DNA from: Methylibium rhizosphaerae
GTDB taxonomy: Bacteria > Pseudomonadota > Gammaproteobacteria > Burkholderiales > Burkholderiaceae_C
Length of the DNA stretch: 64,000 nt
NCBI RefSeq assembly: GCF_006386545.1
Contig: NZ_SWAR01000032.1
Coordinates: forward strand, 1 to 64,000
Direction: 5' to 3'
Of this stretch, positions 8,398 through 16,224 are shown one piece after another. The position numbers were made by a program, and so were the translations under genes. Below the pieces are notes generated by a model. That model did not search any database and was not told the origin of the DNA. It saw nothing but the letters and a program-made list of their open reading frames with translations. Numbering within the stretch: the first letter of the stretch is position 1; each line of letters begins with the position of its first letter.

Positions 8398-8832
8398 ATG
8401 GGTATCAGCAACGTAAACGTCAGTGCGAAGATCGACGGCCAGATGCGCCAGAACATCGACGCGTTCGAAAAAACAGGCAAGCCGCAAGGTCCTGCCCCCG
8501 CGCCCGCGGGAGGCGCTCCCGACGGAATTCCAACGGCCAGGGCTTCTGCATCGGCGGAGATGGCGCCGCGTGCTGCGCTCGGCCCGGCCGGTGGCCCCGG
8601 TGGCGACAAGACGCCCGACCTGGCGGCCATTACCCGGGAAACCGGCACCGAGGGCACGAGCAAGGCGAAGACCGATGCCGAGAACTCGATGAAGTCCATG
8701 GCCGAGATGACCGCGATCCAAATGCAGTTCACGACGCAGTCGGCCATCATCAACCTGCACAAGAGCATGAACGAACAGGTGGCCAAGGCGATCACGGGTA
8801 TCGGCAAGGGCGTCGAGAAGGTGTCGCAGTAA
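8398..8832 (+). CDS. Needle/filament-like secreted T3SS protein (paralogue of gene at 18048)
   Basis: 144 residues with a Pro/Ala/Gly-rich, disordered N-terminal two thirds and a helical C-terminus. Residues 106-143 align without gaps to residues 48-85 of the 85-residue protein at 18048: 13 of 38 identical, sharing QM.F.T, MNE, AK and IG. That shape (flexible head, C-terminal coiled helix, no signal peptide) is typical of polymerising T3SS substrates such as needle, pilus or EspA-like filament subunits. A CAGGAG site is well spaced before the ATG. It lies just upstream of hrpB and is probably co-transcribed with the gene at 7530. Confidence 0.6.
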   Translation: MGISNVNVSAKIDGQMRQNIDAFEKTGKPQGPAPAPAGGAPDGIPTARASASAEMAPRAALGPAGGPGGDKTPDLAAITRETGTEGTSKAKTDAENSMKSMAEMTAIQMQFTTQSAIINLHKSMNEQVAKAITGIGKGVEKVSQ

Positions 8833-8870
8833 CGCATCTCTTTCGCTGCGCCGCTGCGGCGCGGCCCCGA

Positions 8871-8905
8871 GCAAGGCCCGCCCGTCTCGCGACGGCGGGC
8901 CTTGC
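8871..8905 (+). terminator. Hairpin between filament-like gene and hrpB
   Basis: GCAAGGCCCGC and its exact complement GCGGGCCTTGC flank an inner CGTC/GACG stem with one bulged C and a TCGC loop. There is no clear T-run, so termination may be weak. It lies 40 bases after the stop at 8832. Confidence 0.6.
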
Positions 8906-9071
8906 CGCTTCTGCTCATCGCGCTTCGCCGCCACGCGATTGTGAAAGTGATGAGCAACGAAGAGAGGATTCGTGAGGATTTCGTAGAGAGGTTGTGAATC
9001 CTCAACCGGCGAGGCGAACCTAGCATCAACTCCATCGACAACGCCACTGACTGGCACCCCTGGAGTACCCC

Positions 9072-10547
9072 ATGCTTTCGCTCGCACTGACATCACTGAG
9101 AGCCGTTTCGTTGCACCGCGACATCGCCGAGCTGGTGCTGGAGGGCGACTTGCCCGGCGCATTGCGCCTCGGGTGCGAGCGCATCGAGCGCCTGCCTGCA
9201 TCGGACGAGGCCGCGCCGCAGCGCGCGGCGCTGGGCCAGCTGCTCGGCCGCGTGATGCTCGCCTGCGGCAGGGAAGAGGACGCTGAAGAACTGTTCCAGC
9301 GCCAGCTCAAGAGCTACGAAGCCATCTCGCGCCACATGGTGCGCTGGTACGGGTCGATCGACCAGGCCGCGATGCTGCTGCATCTCAACCGCCCGGGCCG
9401 CGCGCTCGAGTGCAGCGGGGCCGTGGCCGACGATGCCCGTGCACCGGTCGAGGCTCGCATTGAAGCCATGGTCCAGGCCGCCGCCGCGATGCACCGGGCG
9501 GGCGACTGCCGCAGCGCGCTGAAGTCGATCGACGTGGCACGCACGCTGGCCGCCGGGCTGGCCGACGAGCGCTTCGCCCAGCTGGTGGAGTGCGTGGCAC
9601 TCGAGCTGTCGATGCTGCATCGCGAACGCGCAGGCGAGGCGCTGGACGACCATGCACTGGGGGCCGTCTTCAAGGAAGGCGCCGCGGAGCTGCTCGACAA
9701 CGCGCTGCTGCACCAGCAGCTCGGCGCCGCGGCGCAGGCGGTGCAGTCCTGGTCTGCGCTGGTGGCGATGCGCATGCGCTTCCTGCAGCGCATGCTGTCG
9801 AAGGACTGTGTCGGCACCGAGGCCGCCGCGCGCGTGACCGATGCCATCGCGTGGCTGCGCGAGCGGCGCATGGCGGAAACCGAAACCCAGGCACGCATCG
9901 AAGGCGCGCTGATGCTGATCGGGCGCGGCGCGGCACGCGCGGCCGCCGACTTGCTGGCGCCTCTCACGTTCAACGAGCAGCAGATGCGCCGCAGCCGCCA
10001 CGCACTCGAGCTGCAGTACTGCCTGGCCAAGCTCCACCAGCACCAGGGGCGCCACATCGATGCCTTGCGCATGTACCGCCACCACACGCAGCAGGCCGTG
10101 CAGGCGCTGCAGAGCTATGCCGGCGTGAGCCGCACCCCGGCCTTCCTGCAGCAGGCGGCGCAGGCCGACGCCGGCGACGCCGCCAAGATGCGCCTGCCGC
10201 TGCGCTACCGCCGCGCCTACCAGTACATGATGGAGCACCTCGCCGACGAGAACCTCTCGGTGCGCCAGGTCGCCGCCCACGTCGGCGTGACCGAGCGGGC
10301 GCTGCAGCTGGCCTTCCGCGCGCACCTGGGCGTGACGCCCGCCGAGCTGATTCGCACGCGTCGCGTCGAGAACATCCACCAGGAGCTGCAACGGCAGGCC
10401 GGCGATGCGGGCGTGCTGGAGGTGGCATCGCGCTGGGGCGTGAAGAACCGTTCCACGCTGGTCCACAACTACCGCACGCGCTTCGACGAGACGCCGACGC
10501 AGACGCTGCGCGGGGCGGCGGAAGCGGGAGGCATGCCGCCGGCGTGA
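9072..10547 (+). CDS. hrpB: HrpB/HrpX-type AraC-family master regulator of the T3SS
   Basis: 491 residues, close to Ralstonia HrpB (477) and Xanthomonas HrpX (476). The N-terminal three quarters are helical and TPR-like; the C-terminus (about 376-480) is an AraC-type double helix-turn-helix (SVRQVAAHVGVTERALQLAFRAHLGVTPAELI, then VLEVASRWGVKNRSTLVHNYRTRF). Proteins of this family bind PIP/hrpII boxes and switch on hrp operons and effectors, and fifteen such boxes occur in this window. Its own 240-base upstream region has no PIP box, in keeping with control by a separate regulator (HrpG type elsewhere). An AGGATT/AGGATT/AATCCT cluster at 8960-9002 may be that site. Confidence 0.92.
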   Translation: MLSLALTSLRAVSLHRDIAELVLEGDLPGALRLGCERIERLPASDEAAPQRAALGQLLGRVMLACGREEDAEELFQRQLKSYEAISRHMVRWYGSIDQAAMLLHLNRPGRALECSGAVADDARAPVEARIEAMVQAAAAMHRAGDCRSALKSIDVARTLAAGLADERFAQLVECVALELSMLHRERAGEALDDHALGAVFKEGAAELLDNALLHQQLGAAAQAVQSWSALVAMRMRFLQRMLSKDCVGTEAAARVTDAIAWLRERRMAETETQARIEGALMLIGRGAARAAADLLAPLTFNEQQMRRSRHALELQYCLAKLHQHQGRHIDALRMYRHHTQQAVQALQSYAGVSRTPAFLQQAAQADAGDAAKMRLPLRYRRAYQYMMEHLADENLSVRQVAAHVGVTERALQLAFRAHLGVTPAELIRTRRVENIHQELQRQAGDAGVLEVASRWGVKNRSTLVHNYRTRFDETPTQTLRGAAEAGGMPPA

Positions 10548-10593
10548 TCGCGCCGTTGCGAACGGCGACTTGTCAGCAAGGGAGATACCAAGA

Positions 10594-11337
10594 ATGACCA
10601 TCAACCGCATCGGCGCGACCGCGAATGCCAGGCCGGCCGAAGTTCAGAACACGAATGAGACCTCGCGACCCGAATCGCCGCGGTCGCCCGGCCATGCCGA
10701 CCTGTCACCGAGGGTCTCGAATGCGCCTGCCGCGTCACCCCCCCGGGTGTCTCGGGAGTCCGTCCAGCAGGTCCAGGCCGCCACGAACGAGGTCAACGCC
10801 CTTCTGCAAGGCGGAGGAGCCGCGCTGCTGCAGCAAGGCGTGCAGGACGGTTTCCGCTCGCTGCCGCCCGAAGCCCGGGGCCTGGCCGTCCAGACGGCAC
10901 GCCTCGTCGGCATCGGGAGCGCCGAGCCCGCCTCGCCGACGGCGCCACTGTCGCCGGCCAGTCTCTTGCAGCGACTCGACGCCGTGTCGGCGGCCGCTTC
11001 GCAGCTCTTCGTGGATCTGCAAGAGGTGAGGGAGTCCAGCAGGGTCATCGCCGCCAGCCTGGCGAAGACGCCGGTGGCCGATCTCCTGGCCAACAGGGAA
11101 GCCGTGAAGGAAAAGCTGAGCACGTGGGTGAACCAGACGGAGGCGCTGCATGAGCAGCTCAAGGCGGATGGCCCCACGGACCCCGCGACCATGATCGCCT
11201 TGGAGGCCCGCACGCAAGCGGCGGAATGCCAGGCGAAGACGCTGACTCGGATGGCCGTGGGCCGCCTCGGCCGCATGGCCTTCGACCTGACGGTCGGCGC
11301 GGTGGCCTCAACGGTGCGCCGGTTTCTCGGCACCTAG
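10594..11337 (+). CDS. Putative secreted T3SS-associated protein
   Basis: 247 residues, unrecognised. Residues 1-55 are rich in Ser, Pro, Asn, Thr and Arg and low in hydrophobics, like T3SS export signals. The rest is helical with long amphipathic stretches (about 55-80, 120-200) and a C-terminal RLGRMAFDLTVGAVASTVRRFLG that could touch a membrane. The ATG at 10594 follows a GGGAG site. It directly follows hrpB in the same direction (46-base gap), so it may share the hrpB transcript. No PIP box of its own was found. It could be an effector or translocator accessory. Its 3' end overlaps the convergent lectin gene by 30 bases. Confidence 0.55.
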   Translation: MTINRIGATANARPAEVQNTNETSRPESPRSPGHADLSPRVSNAPAASPPRVSRESVQQVQAATNEVNALLQGGGAALLQQGVQDGFRSLPPEARGLAVQTARLVGIGSAEPASPTAPLSPASLLQRLDAVSAAASQLFVDLQEVRESSRVIAASLAKTPVADLLANREAVKEKLSTWVNQTEALHEQLKADGPTDPATMIALEARTQAAECQAKTLTRMAVGRLGRMAFDLTVGAVASTVRRFLGT

Positions 11338-12324
11338 GTCGCGGCGCCGGGCGTCCGAGGGCGCCTGCGCATCGGCAGCGGTGATCTGCCACTGCTGGCT
11401 CGGCTTGCCGCTGTACGCCCGCTGGATGACGCTGCCGGCGGTGTCATGGAGATCTTCATCGAGGGCCTGGCCGCTGAGTCTCGAGGTCACGTAGTAGTGG
11501 CCGCGGCCGGTGCCATTGAGCTGCCACTTCTGCCAGCTTCCGCCGCTGCAGTCCCATTGCCGGATCGGCGTGCCCGGTGCGATCGAGGCGTCGGGCAGGT
11601 CCATGCACAGGCCGCTGCCCACGTTCGCGAACTGATACTCGCCGCCTGCGTTCTTCAAGGCCTTCCACTGCTGGAAGGACGTGCTGCCGCACGACTGCGC
11701 CTTGACCTTGGCGCCGCTGGCGGTGCTGGCACCTTCCACTCCGAGGCAGCTGCCGTTGCGCACCGACCTGAAGGTGACCAGCGAGTTGTTCGTCGGCCCC
11801 GGGCTCGCGACGACGACGCTGGCCGTCGGGGCGGTCCACAGCTGGCTGCTCGCACCTGACCAGGGCCACTGCTCCACGCCGGCGCGGCCGCCGGTGCCCG
11901 GACCCTTCAGCACCAGCTTGTTGTACCTCGACGTGATCGAGAAACGGCCCGCACCCTGGTCGGCCAGCGTCCACTTCTGGTAGGTGCCGCCGCTGCAACC
12001 CCATTGCTGCAGGACGGTACCGCTGGAGGTGGACCCGGCGGTCACGTCGATGCACATGCCGCTGCCGGCGTTGACCAGCAGGTAGTCGCCCGAGGACTCC
12101 TTCACGAACCGCCACTTCTGGAAGACGCTGCCGGTGCAGTCCTGGGCCAGCAGCATGGCGCCGACGGCGTCGCCCGACCCGCTGACGCCCAGGCACAGGC
12201 CGCCGGCGCCGACGATCGTGGACACCGGGTCGTCGCCGCTGTCGCTGGCTGCTGCCGTCGCTGCGACCCAGAGCAGCCCCAGGCCGGTCGCAACGCGGGC
12301 GAGCCGTTTCACCGACTCATGCAT
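11308..12324 (-). CDS. Secreted ricin-type beta-trefoil lectin protein
   Basis: 338 residues with a Sec signal peptide (ARVATGLGLLWVAATAAASD) and two RICIN/CBM13-like beta-trefoils, about residues 35-165 and 180-320. The repeated signatures are GLCLGVSG / GMCIDVTAG / GSCLGVEG / GLCMDLPDA, each followed by a QQW or QKW motif. Such domains bind galactose- or xylose-containing glycans. There is no catalytic domain, so it is a lectin alone. It is probably exported to the periplasm and then by type II secretion to act on host or wall polysaccharide. It converges on the gene at 10594 with a 30-base overlap. No PIP box lies upstream. Confidence 0.88.
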   Translation of the reverse strand: MHESVKRLARVATGLGLLWVAATAAASDSGDDPVSTIVGAGGLCLGVSGSGDAVGAMLLAQDCTGSVFQKWRFVKESSGDYLLVNAGSGMCIDVTAGSTSSGTVLQQWGCSGGTYQKWTLADQGAGRFSITSRYNKLVLKGPGTGGRAGVEQWPWSGASSQLWTAPTASVVVASPGPTNNSLVTFRSVRNGSCLGVEGASTASGAKVKAQSCGSTSFQQWKALKNAGGEYQFANVGSGLCMDLPDASIAPGTPIRQWDCSGGSWQKWQLNGTGRGHYYVTSRLSGQALDEDLHDTAGSVIQRAYSGKPSQQWQITAADAQAPSDARRRDLGAEKPAHR

Positions 12325-12511
12325 CCTTGCCCCCGAAAGTGAAAGAGTGGAGATGGGTTTGATGGCGCAATGGCTGCGTGCCGTCGCGCATCACGTCCCC
12401 TCAAGTGTTGGCCGCCGGGCCGCAGCAGTCATGGCGAAGGCATGACGGCCGCCTGTCGAGGCTGGCGACTGCCGTGATCGGAGTCACGCGAGCCGAGAGC
12501 CGGCCCGCGCG

Positions 12512-13210
12512 TCAGCGGCCGTTGTACAGCCGCAGGATCTTCTGCACGTAGTCCTGCGTTTCGCGATAGGGCGGGATGCGGTTGCCGTAGCGCTTGACCG
12601 CGCCTTCGCCGGCGTTGTAGGCCGCCAGCACCAGCTCGACGCGGCCGTCGAACATCTCGTGCAGGTCACGCAGGTAGCGCGTGCCGACGTCGATGTTGGT
12701 GGCCGGGTCGAGCAGGTCGCGTGCGGCGCCCACGCCATAGCGTGCGCCGGTGGCCGGCATGATCTGCATCAGCCCGAGGGCGCCCTTGGGTGAGCGCGCC
12801 CGCGTCTGATAGGCCGACTCCACGTGCACGAGCGCACCCACCAGGCGTGGGTCCAGCCCATGGCGGCGGCTGGCCATCGTGACCATGTGCTGCAGGTGCG
12901 GTGCTCCCAGCTCCAGCGCAGGCGCGCGCAGCGGAAAGCTGGCGATGAAGGGTTGCTGCACGTCCGGCAAGCCGGGCAGGCGGCCGTCTGCCCGCAGTAC
13001 CGGCTCGCTGGCGGCCGGCTCCTGCGTTTCGAAGGCGCTGCAGCTGCGCACGGCGGCGCTGAAGCGCACCGACAAGTCCTGCATGGCCACCCGTTGGGTG
13101 CCGTCGAGCATGTCGCAGCGCCAGCGCACGGCGGCCTCGCTGCCGGTGCCGATGGACAGCGCGGTCAGGCAGGCGGCGTGCCAGAGAGTGCGACGACGAC
13201 GGCGGTCCAT
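12512..13210 (-). CDS. T3SS-associated lytic transglycosylase (HpaH/Hpa2/IpgF type)
   Basis: 232 residues with an N-terminal hydrophobic signal (WHAACLTALSIGTGSEA) and a C-terminal soluble lytic transglycosylase domain (about 115-230). It contains ALVHVESAYQTRARSPKGALGLMQIMPATG, with the catalytic Glu in VES, plus NIDVGTRYLRDL and AYNAGEGAVKRYGN. Such enzymes open peptidoglycan so the injectisome can cross the wall. It follows the 13224-13646 gene by 13 bases on the minus strand, and both lie behind a perfect minus-strand PIP box. The start at 13210 is chosen because the signal peptide begins there. Confidence 0.88.
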   Translation of the reverse strand: MDRRRRRTLWHAACLTALSIGTGSEAAVRWRCDMLDGTQRVAMQDLSVRFSAAVRSCSAFETQEPAASEPVLRADGRLPGLPDVQQPFIASFPLRAPALELGAPHLQHMVTMASRRHGLDPRLVGALVHVESAYQTRARSPKGALGLMQIMPATGARYGVGAARDLLDPATNIDVGTRYLRDLHEMFDGRVELVLAAYNAGEGAVKRYGNRIPPYRETQDYVQKILRLYNGR

Positions 13211-13223
13211 GGCCGGTGGCCGC

Positions 13224-13646
13224 TCAGTTGGCTGCAGCGCGCAGCTGCGCGAGCTCTTCCGTGGCAGAGGCCAGCAGGGCGGCAACTTCTTGCGAAGTGC
13301 GCTGGCTGGTGGCCAGCAGCGAGGAGAACTCGTTCAGCGCGCTGTGGAGGTCCAGCTCGGCGGCGCTGCCGGCCGGAGCGACTTGCGGCTGGGGCACCGC
13401 GACGTCGGTCGCGGCGATCTCGCCGCCGCACAGCAGCGTATGCACGCGGTGCAGCTTGAGCGCGATGTTGCCGACGATGCGAGTGCCTTCCTCGTCCTGC
13501 CGGGCATTGCCGACGACCTTGATCTCGGCCATCAGCACGTTGAAGCGCTCGATCTGCTCCTGCACTGTGGCCTGCACCGTCTGCAGCGATGCGAAGAGGT
13601 CGGTATAGCCAGCCATCGCGTTGGCGGCAGATTGGGCAGCTTGCAT
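13224..13646 (-). CDS. Small helical Hrp-regulated protein
   Basis: 140 residues, helical throughout with Ala/Gln heptads (MQAAQSAANAMAGYTDLFASLQTVQATVQEQIERFNVLMAEIK at the start and a SSLLATSQRTSQEVAALLASATEELAQL tail). There is no signal peptide, and the family is unknown to me. AGGAGTCACTTC precedes the ATG. It is the first gene of a two-gene minus-strand unit with the lytic transglycosylase, behind a perfect PIP box divergent from the sctC operon. Size and coiled-coil nature fit a T3SS substrate, chaperone or regulator; which one is open. Confidence 0.55.
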   Translation of the reverse strand: MQAAQSAANAMAGYTDLFASLQTVQATVQEQIERFNVLMAEIKVVGNARQDEEGTRIVGNIALKLHRVHTLLCGGEIAATDVAVPQPQVAPAGSAAELDLHSALNEFSSLLATSQRTSQEVAALLASATEELAQLRAAAN

Positions 13647-13736
13647 GAAGTGACTCCTGTTGGTGGTGACCGCCGGGCGGTCGATCGGTGATCCGGTGCA
13701 CGCCGTCGCGGTACGTGGCGGCCTGTGCATGCGGCA

Positions 13737-13797
13737 GTGTTGGCGAGCGCAGGCGGGCGTGTGGCGCCCGCGGCGAAGCCGCGTCCTGGCATGCGAA
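13737..13797 (-). promoter_or_regulatory. PIP box (perfect, minus strand) for 13646/13210 unit
   Basis: On the minus strand TTCGC (13797-13793), 15 bases, TTCGC (13777-13773), 30 bases, CAACAC (13742-13737) as a 5/6 -10 match. It lies back to back with the plus-strand box at 13811, with 13 bases between them. Confidence 0.75.
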
Positions 13798-13810
13798 CCG
13801 GACGTCGCGC

Positions 13811-13872
13811 TTCGCGGTGGCGCACCCGGCTTCGCCTGGCTGTGAGGAGTGGCCGCTGCACCTCCCTAGGCT
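13811..13872 (+). promoter_or_regulatory. PIP box (perfect) and -10 for gene at 13904 and sctC
   Basis: TTCGC (13811-13815), 15 bases, TTCGC (13831-13835), 31 bases, TAGGCT (13867-13872). TAGGCT is repeated at the same distance in front of 22701 and sctN. Confidence 0.85.
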
Positions 13873-13903
13873 CCAGGGGTCATCAATCCAAAAGGAGCGG
13901 ACC

Positions 13904-14308
13904 ATGACTATGTCAGTCAGTGGCGCGAGCCCGGTGAGCTACGCCAGCACACCGTCGGCGCAACCGAACGATGCGGCTTCGTTCGAGCAGCTGTTGAGTC
14001 AGCTGGCCAGCAACTACGGCGTCTCGCCGCAGGAGCTTTTCAACATGATCACCTCGTATGCGAACCAGCCGGGTGGCGGCGGTTCGCCTGCGTACGGGTC
14101 CGCCGGTTCCGGCGGGGCGGCCGGGCTCGGCGGGCCGGCTGCAACCGGCGGGTCGGGCAGCGTGAACAACAGCGACATGCAGAAGGTGCTGGGCCAGTTC
14201 GCCGCCAACACGCTCAATGCCGGCCAGGGGATGATGAAGGAGGCGATGGACAACTTCTTCAAGGAAGAAGAGCCCGACGAGGACGATCCGGACGCGGAGT
14301 CGCTGTGA
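13904..14308 (+). CDS. Small glycine-rich Hrp protein, harpin/translocon-accessory-like
   Basis: 134 residues, no Cys, with a Gly/Ser/Pro-rich centre (about 50-85) between two helical parts (FEQLLSQLASNYGVSPQELFNMI and KVLGQFAANTLNAGQGMMKEAMDNFF) and an acidic end (EEEPDEDDPDAE). Length and composition recall small harpins such as Xanthomonas Hpa1, but there is no clear sequence match. The ATG at 13904 has a strong AAAGGAG. It is the first gene behind a perfect PIP box, and its stop TGA overlaps the sctC ATG (ATGA), so the two are translationally coupled. Confidence 0.6.
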   Translation: MTMSVSGASPVSYASTPSAQPNDAASFEQLLSQLASNYGVSPQELFNMITSYANQPGGGGSPAYGSAGSGGAAGLGGPAATGGSGSVNNSDMQKVLGQFAANTLNAGQGMMKEAMDNFFKEEEPDEDDPDAESL

Positions 14309-16158
14309 TGAAAGCGGCTTGCACTTACCGCCGCCGTGCGGTGGCAGCCGCCTGCGTGGCCTTGGCCGCGGCATGGTGTGGTGCTGCGGGCGAAGCCCAC
14401 GCACAGGCCACGCAGGGCAGCGTGGTGCAGGCCGCGCCGCAAACGCGTGCCTTGCGCGGCGCTGTCGCACGCGGCGGCCGCGAAAAGCGCTTCGTCTATC
14501 GCGCCGAAGGCCGGCGCCTGGCCGACGTGCTGCAGGACTTTGCCGCCAGCCAGGGCTTGCCCGGCGTGGTGGGCGACGGTGTGGAAGGCGTGGTCAATGC
14601 CAGTTTCGACACCACGCCCGAGAACTTCCTGAGCGCCATCTCCAAGGCCTACGGGATCCTCTGGTACCACGACGGCACGGCGCTCTACTTCTACCCGGCC
14701 AAGGCCGTGCAAAGCCGGCTGTTCCGCCTGAAGGGCTACAGCCGCAAGGAGGTCACCAGCCTGCTGGAGTCGCTCAACCTCGGCGACAAGCGGTTTGCGC
14801 TGAAGTTCGACGACGCGCAGCGCACGCTGCTGGTCTACGGGCCGCCGCGTCACATCGAGCTGGTGGCGCAGGCGCTGGACTCGCTCGACCAGGGCGCCAG
14901 CGAAGGCAACGAGCGCGTGGTGCGGGTGTTCCCGCTGCGCTTCGCCTCGGCCGGCGACCGCGGGCTGGGCGAGGTCAACGTGCCCGGCGTCGCGTCGATC
15001 CTGCGCGGGCTGTATTCGCGAACCGGCGCTGAAGCCGGCGCGGGCGACTCGCAGGGGTCGCGGCCGGTGAGCCACAAGATCAAGTCGATGCAGGCGCTGT
15101 ACGGCAGCGGCAAGATGATGCCGGACCTGCCGTCCGCATCGAACGAGAGCCTGCCCCCGCCTGACAAGTCGGGCGCAGGCATCAGCACGCGCTCGCTGCG
15201 CAGCCCCGTCAACTTCGAGGAAGACCAGCCCAACTTCGAGGCCGACGAAGGCACCAACTCGGTCATCGTGCAGGGCCGCGCCTACCGCATGCGCGAGTAC
15301 GAGGCGCTGATCCGCCGGCTCGACCAGCGGCCGGTGCTGGTGGAACTCGAGGCCATGATCATCGACGTGAGCGAGGACAACGTGCGCTCGCTCGGCATCG
15401 ACTGGTCGGTGCAGGGCTCGCGCGGCCAGTTCTCGGTGAACTCGCCTGGCGACGCGCCGCCACAGGTGGGCAGCGGCCAGGGCCTGCTCGGCAACGGCAC
15501 CTACACCATCGGCACCCTGGTGGCCGACGCCGGGCGGCAGCTGCTCATGCGCATCAATGCCCTGCAGGGCGAAGGCAAGGCCCGCGTGGTCTCCAAGCCT
15601 TCGGTGCTGGGCGTGGCCAACCGGCCTGCGGTGATGAAGGAAAAGCGCGTCGCCACCATCCGGGTGGCGGGCAACCTCGACGCGAAGCTGTTCCAGATCG
15701 AAGCCGGGACGCTGCTGCAGGTGACGCCGCAGGTCGTCTCTGGCGAGGGCGGCAACCAGATCAAGATGTCGCTCTACATCGAGGACGGCAACTTCGAAGC
15801 CGGCTCGGTCGACCAGGTGCCGGTGCTCAAGAAGACGGAGATCCGCACCGAGGCCCATGTCAGGGAAGGCGAGAGCCTGCTCATCGGCGGCCTGATGGTC
15901 GAGGCCAGCACCGACCAGCAGTCGGGCGTGCCGGGGCTGCGCAGCATCCCGCTGGTGGGCGGCCTGTTCCGCTGGAACGGCAATCGCTCCACGCGCACCG
16001 AGCGGCTGTTCCTCATCACGCCCAAGCTGGTGGGAGGTGCCGCGGCACTCCCGGCCCCGGTTGCTCCCGCCGTCGAACCGCAAGGCGAGCCCGCTGCCCA
16101 GCCGCTTGGCGGCGACGCACGCGGCACGCAGCGCGTCGCCCGCAACAACAACCGCTGA
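14308..16158 (+). CDS. sctC: T3SS outer-membrane secretin SctC (HrcC)
   Basis: 616 residues with a Sec signal peptide (about 1-33), N0/N1 ring domains (KRFVYRAEGRRLADVLQDFAASQG, then SRLFRLKGYSRKEVTSLLESLN) and a C-terminal secretin core. The core carries the family signature LIGGLMVEASTDQQSGVPGLRSIPLVGGLFRW and ends LFLITPKLV. It forms the outer-membrane ring of the injectisome. The start at 14308 overlaps the previous stop, and a GTG three bases earlier is less likely. sctD follows after 14 bases. The residues after 590 are a Pro/Ala-rich tail. Confidence 0.95.
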   Translation: MKAACTYRRRAVAAACVALAAAWCGAAGEAHAQATQGSVVQAAPQTRALRGAVARGGREKRFVYRAEGRRLADVLQDFAASQGLPGVVGDGVEGVVNASFDTTPENFLSAISKAYGILWYHDGTALYFYPAKAVQSRLFRLKGYSRKEVTSLLESLNLGDKRFALKFDDAQRTLLVYGPPRHIELVAQALDSLDQGASEGNERVVRVFPLRFASAGDRGLGEVNVPGVASILRGLYSRTGAEAGAGDSQGSRPVSHKIKSMQALYGSGKMMPDLPSASNESLPPPDKSGAGISTRSLRSPVNFEEDQPNFEADEGTNSVIVQGRAYRMREYEALIRRLDQRPVLVELEAMIIDVSEDNVRSLGIDWSVQGSRGQFSVNSPGDAPPQVGSGQGLLGNGTYTIGTLVADAGRQLLMRINALQGEGKARVVSKPSVLGVANRPAVMKEKRVATIRVAGNLDAKLFQIEAGTLLQVTPQVVSGEGGNQIKMSLYIEDGNFEAGSVDQVPVLKKTEIRTEAHVREGESLLIGGLMVEASTDQQSGVPGLRSIPLVGGLFRWNGNRSTRTERLFLITPKLVGGAAALPAPVAPAVEPQGEPAAQPLGGDARGTQRVARNNNR

Positions 16159-16162
16159 GAGG

Positions 16163-16224
16163 TTCGCAAATCATGAAGCAGCTTCGCGTATTGACCGGTC
16201 GGCATGCAGGGGTGGACCTATTGT
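16163..16224 (+). promoter_or_regulatory. PIP box (perfect) spanning the sctD start codon, with -10
   Basis: TTCGC (16163-16167), 15 bases that include the sctD ATG, TTCGC (16183-16187), 31 bases, TATTGT (16219-16224), an exact YANNRT. Transcripts from here would begin inside sctD and could only serve the genes downstream of it. Confidence 0.55.

Noticed and set aside
14014..16083. 689-codon minus-strand frame opposite sctC
   Set aside because: High GC keeps antisense frames open; composition is His/Arg/Gln-rich and sctC is certain on the other strand.
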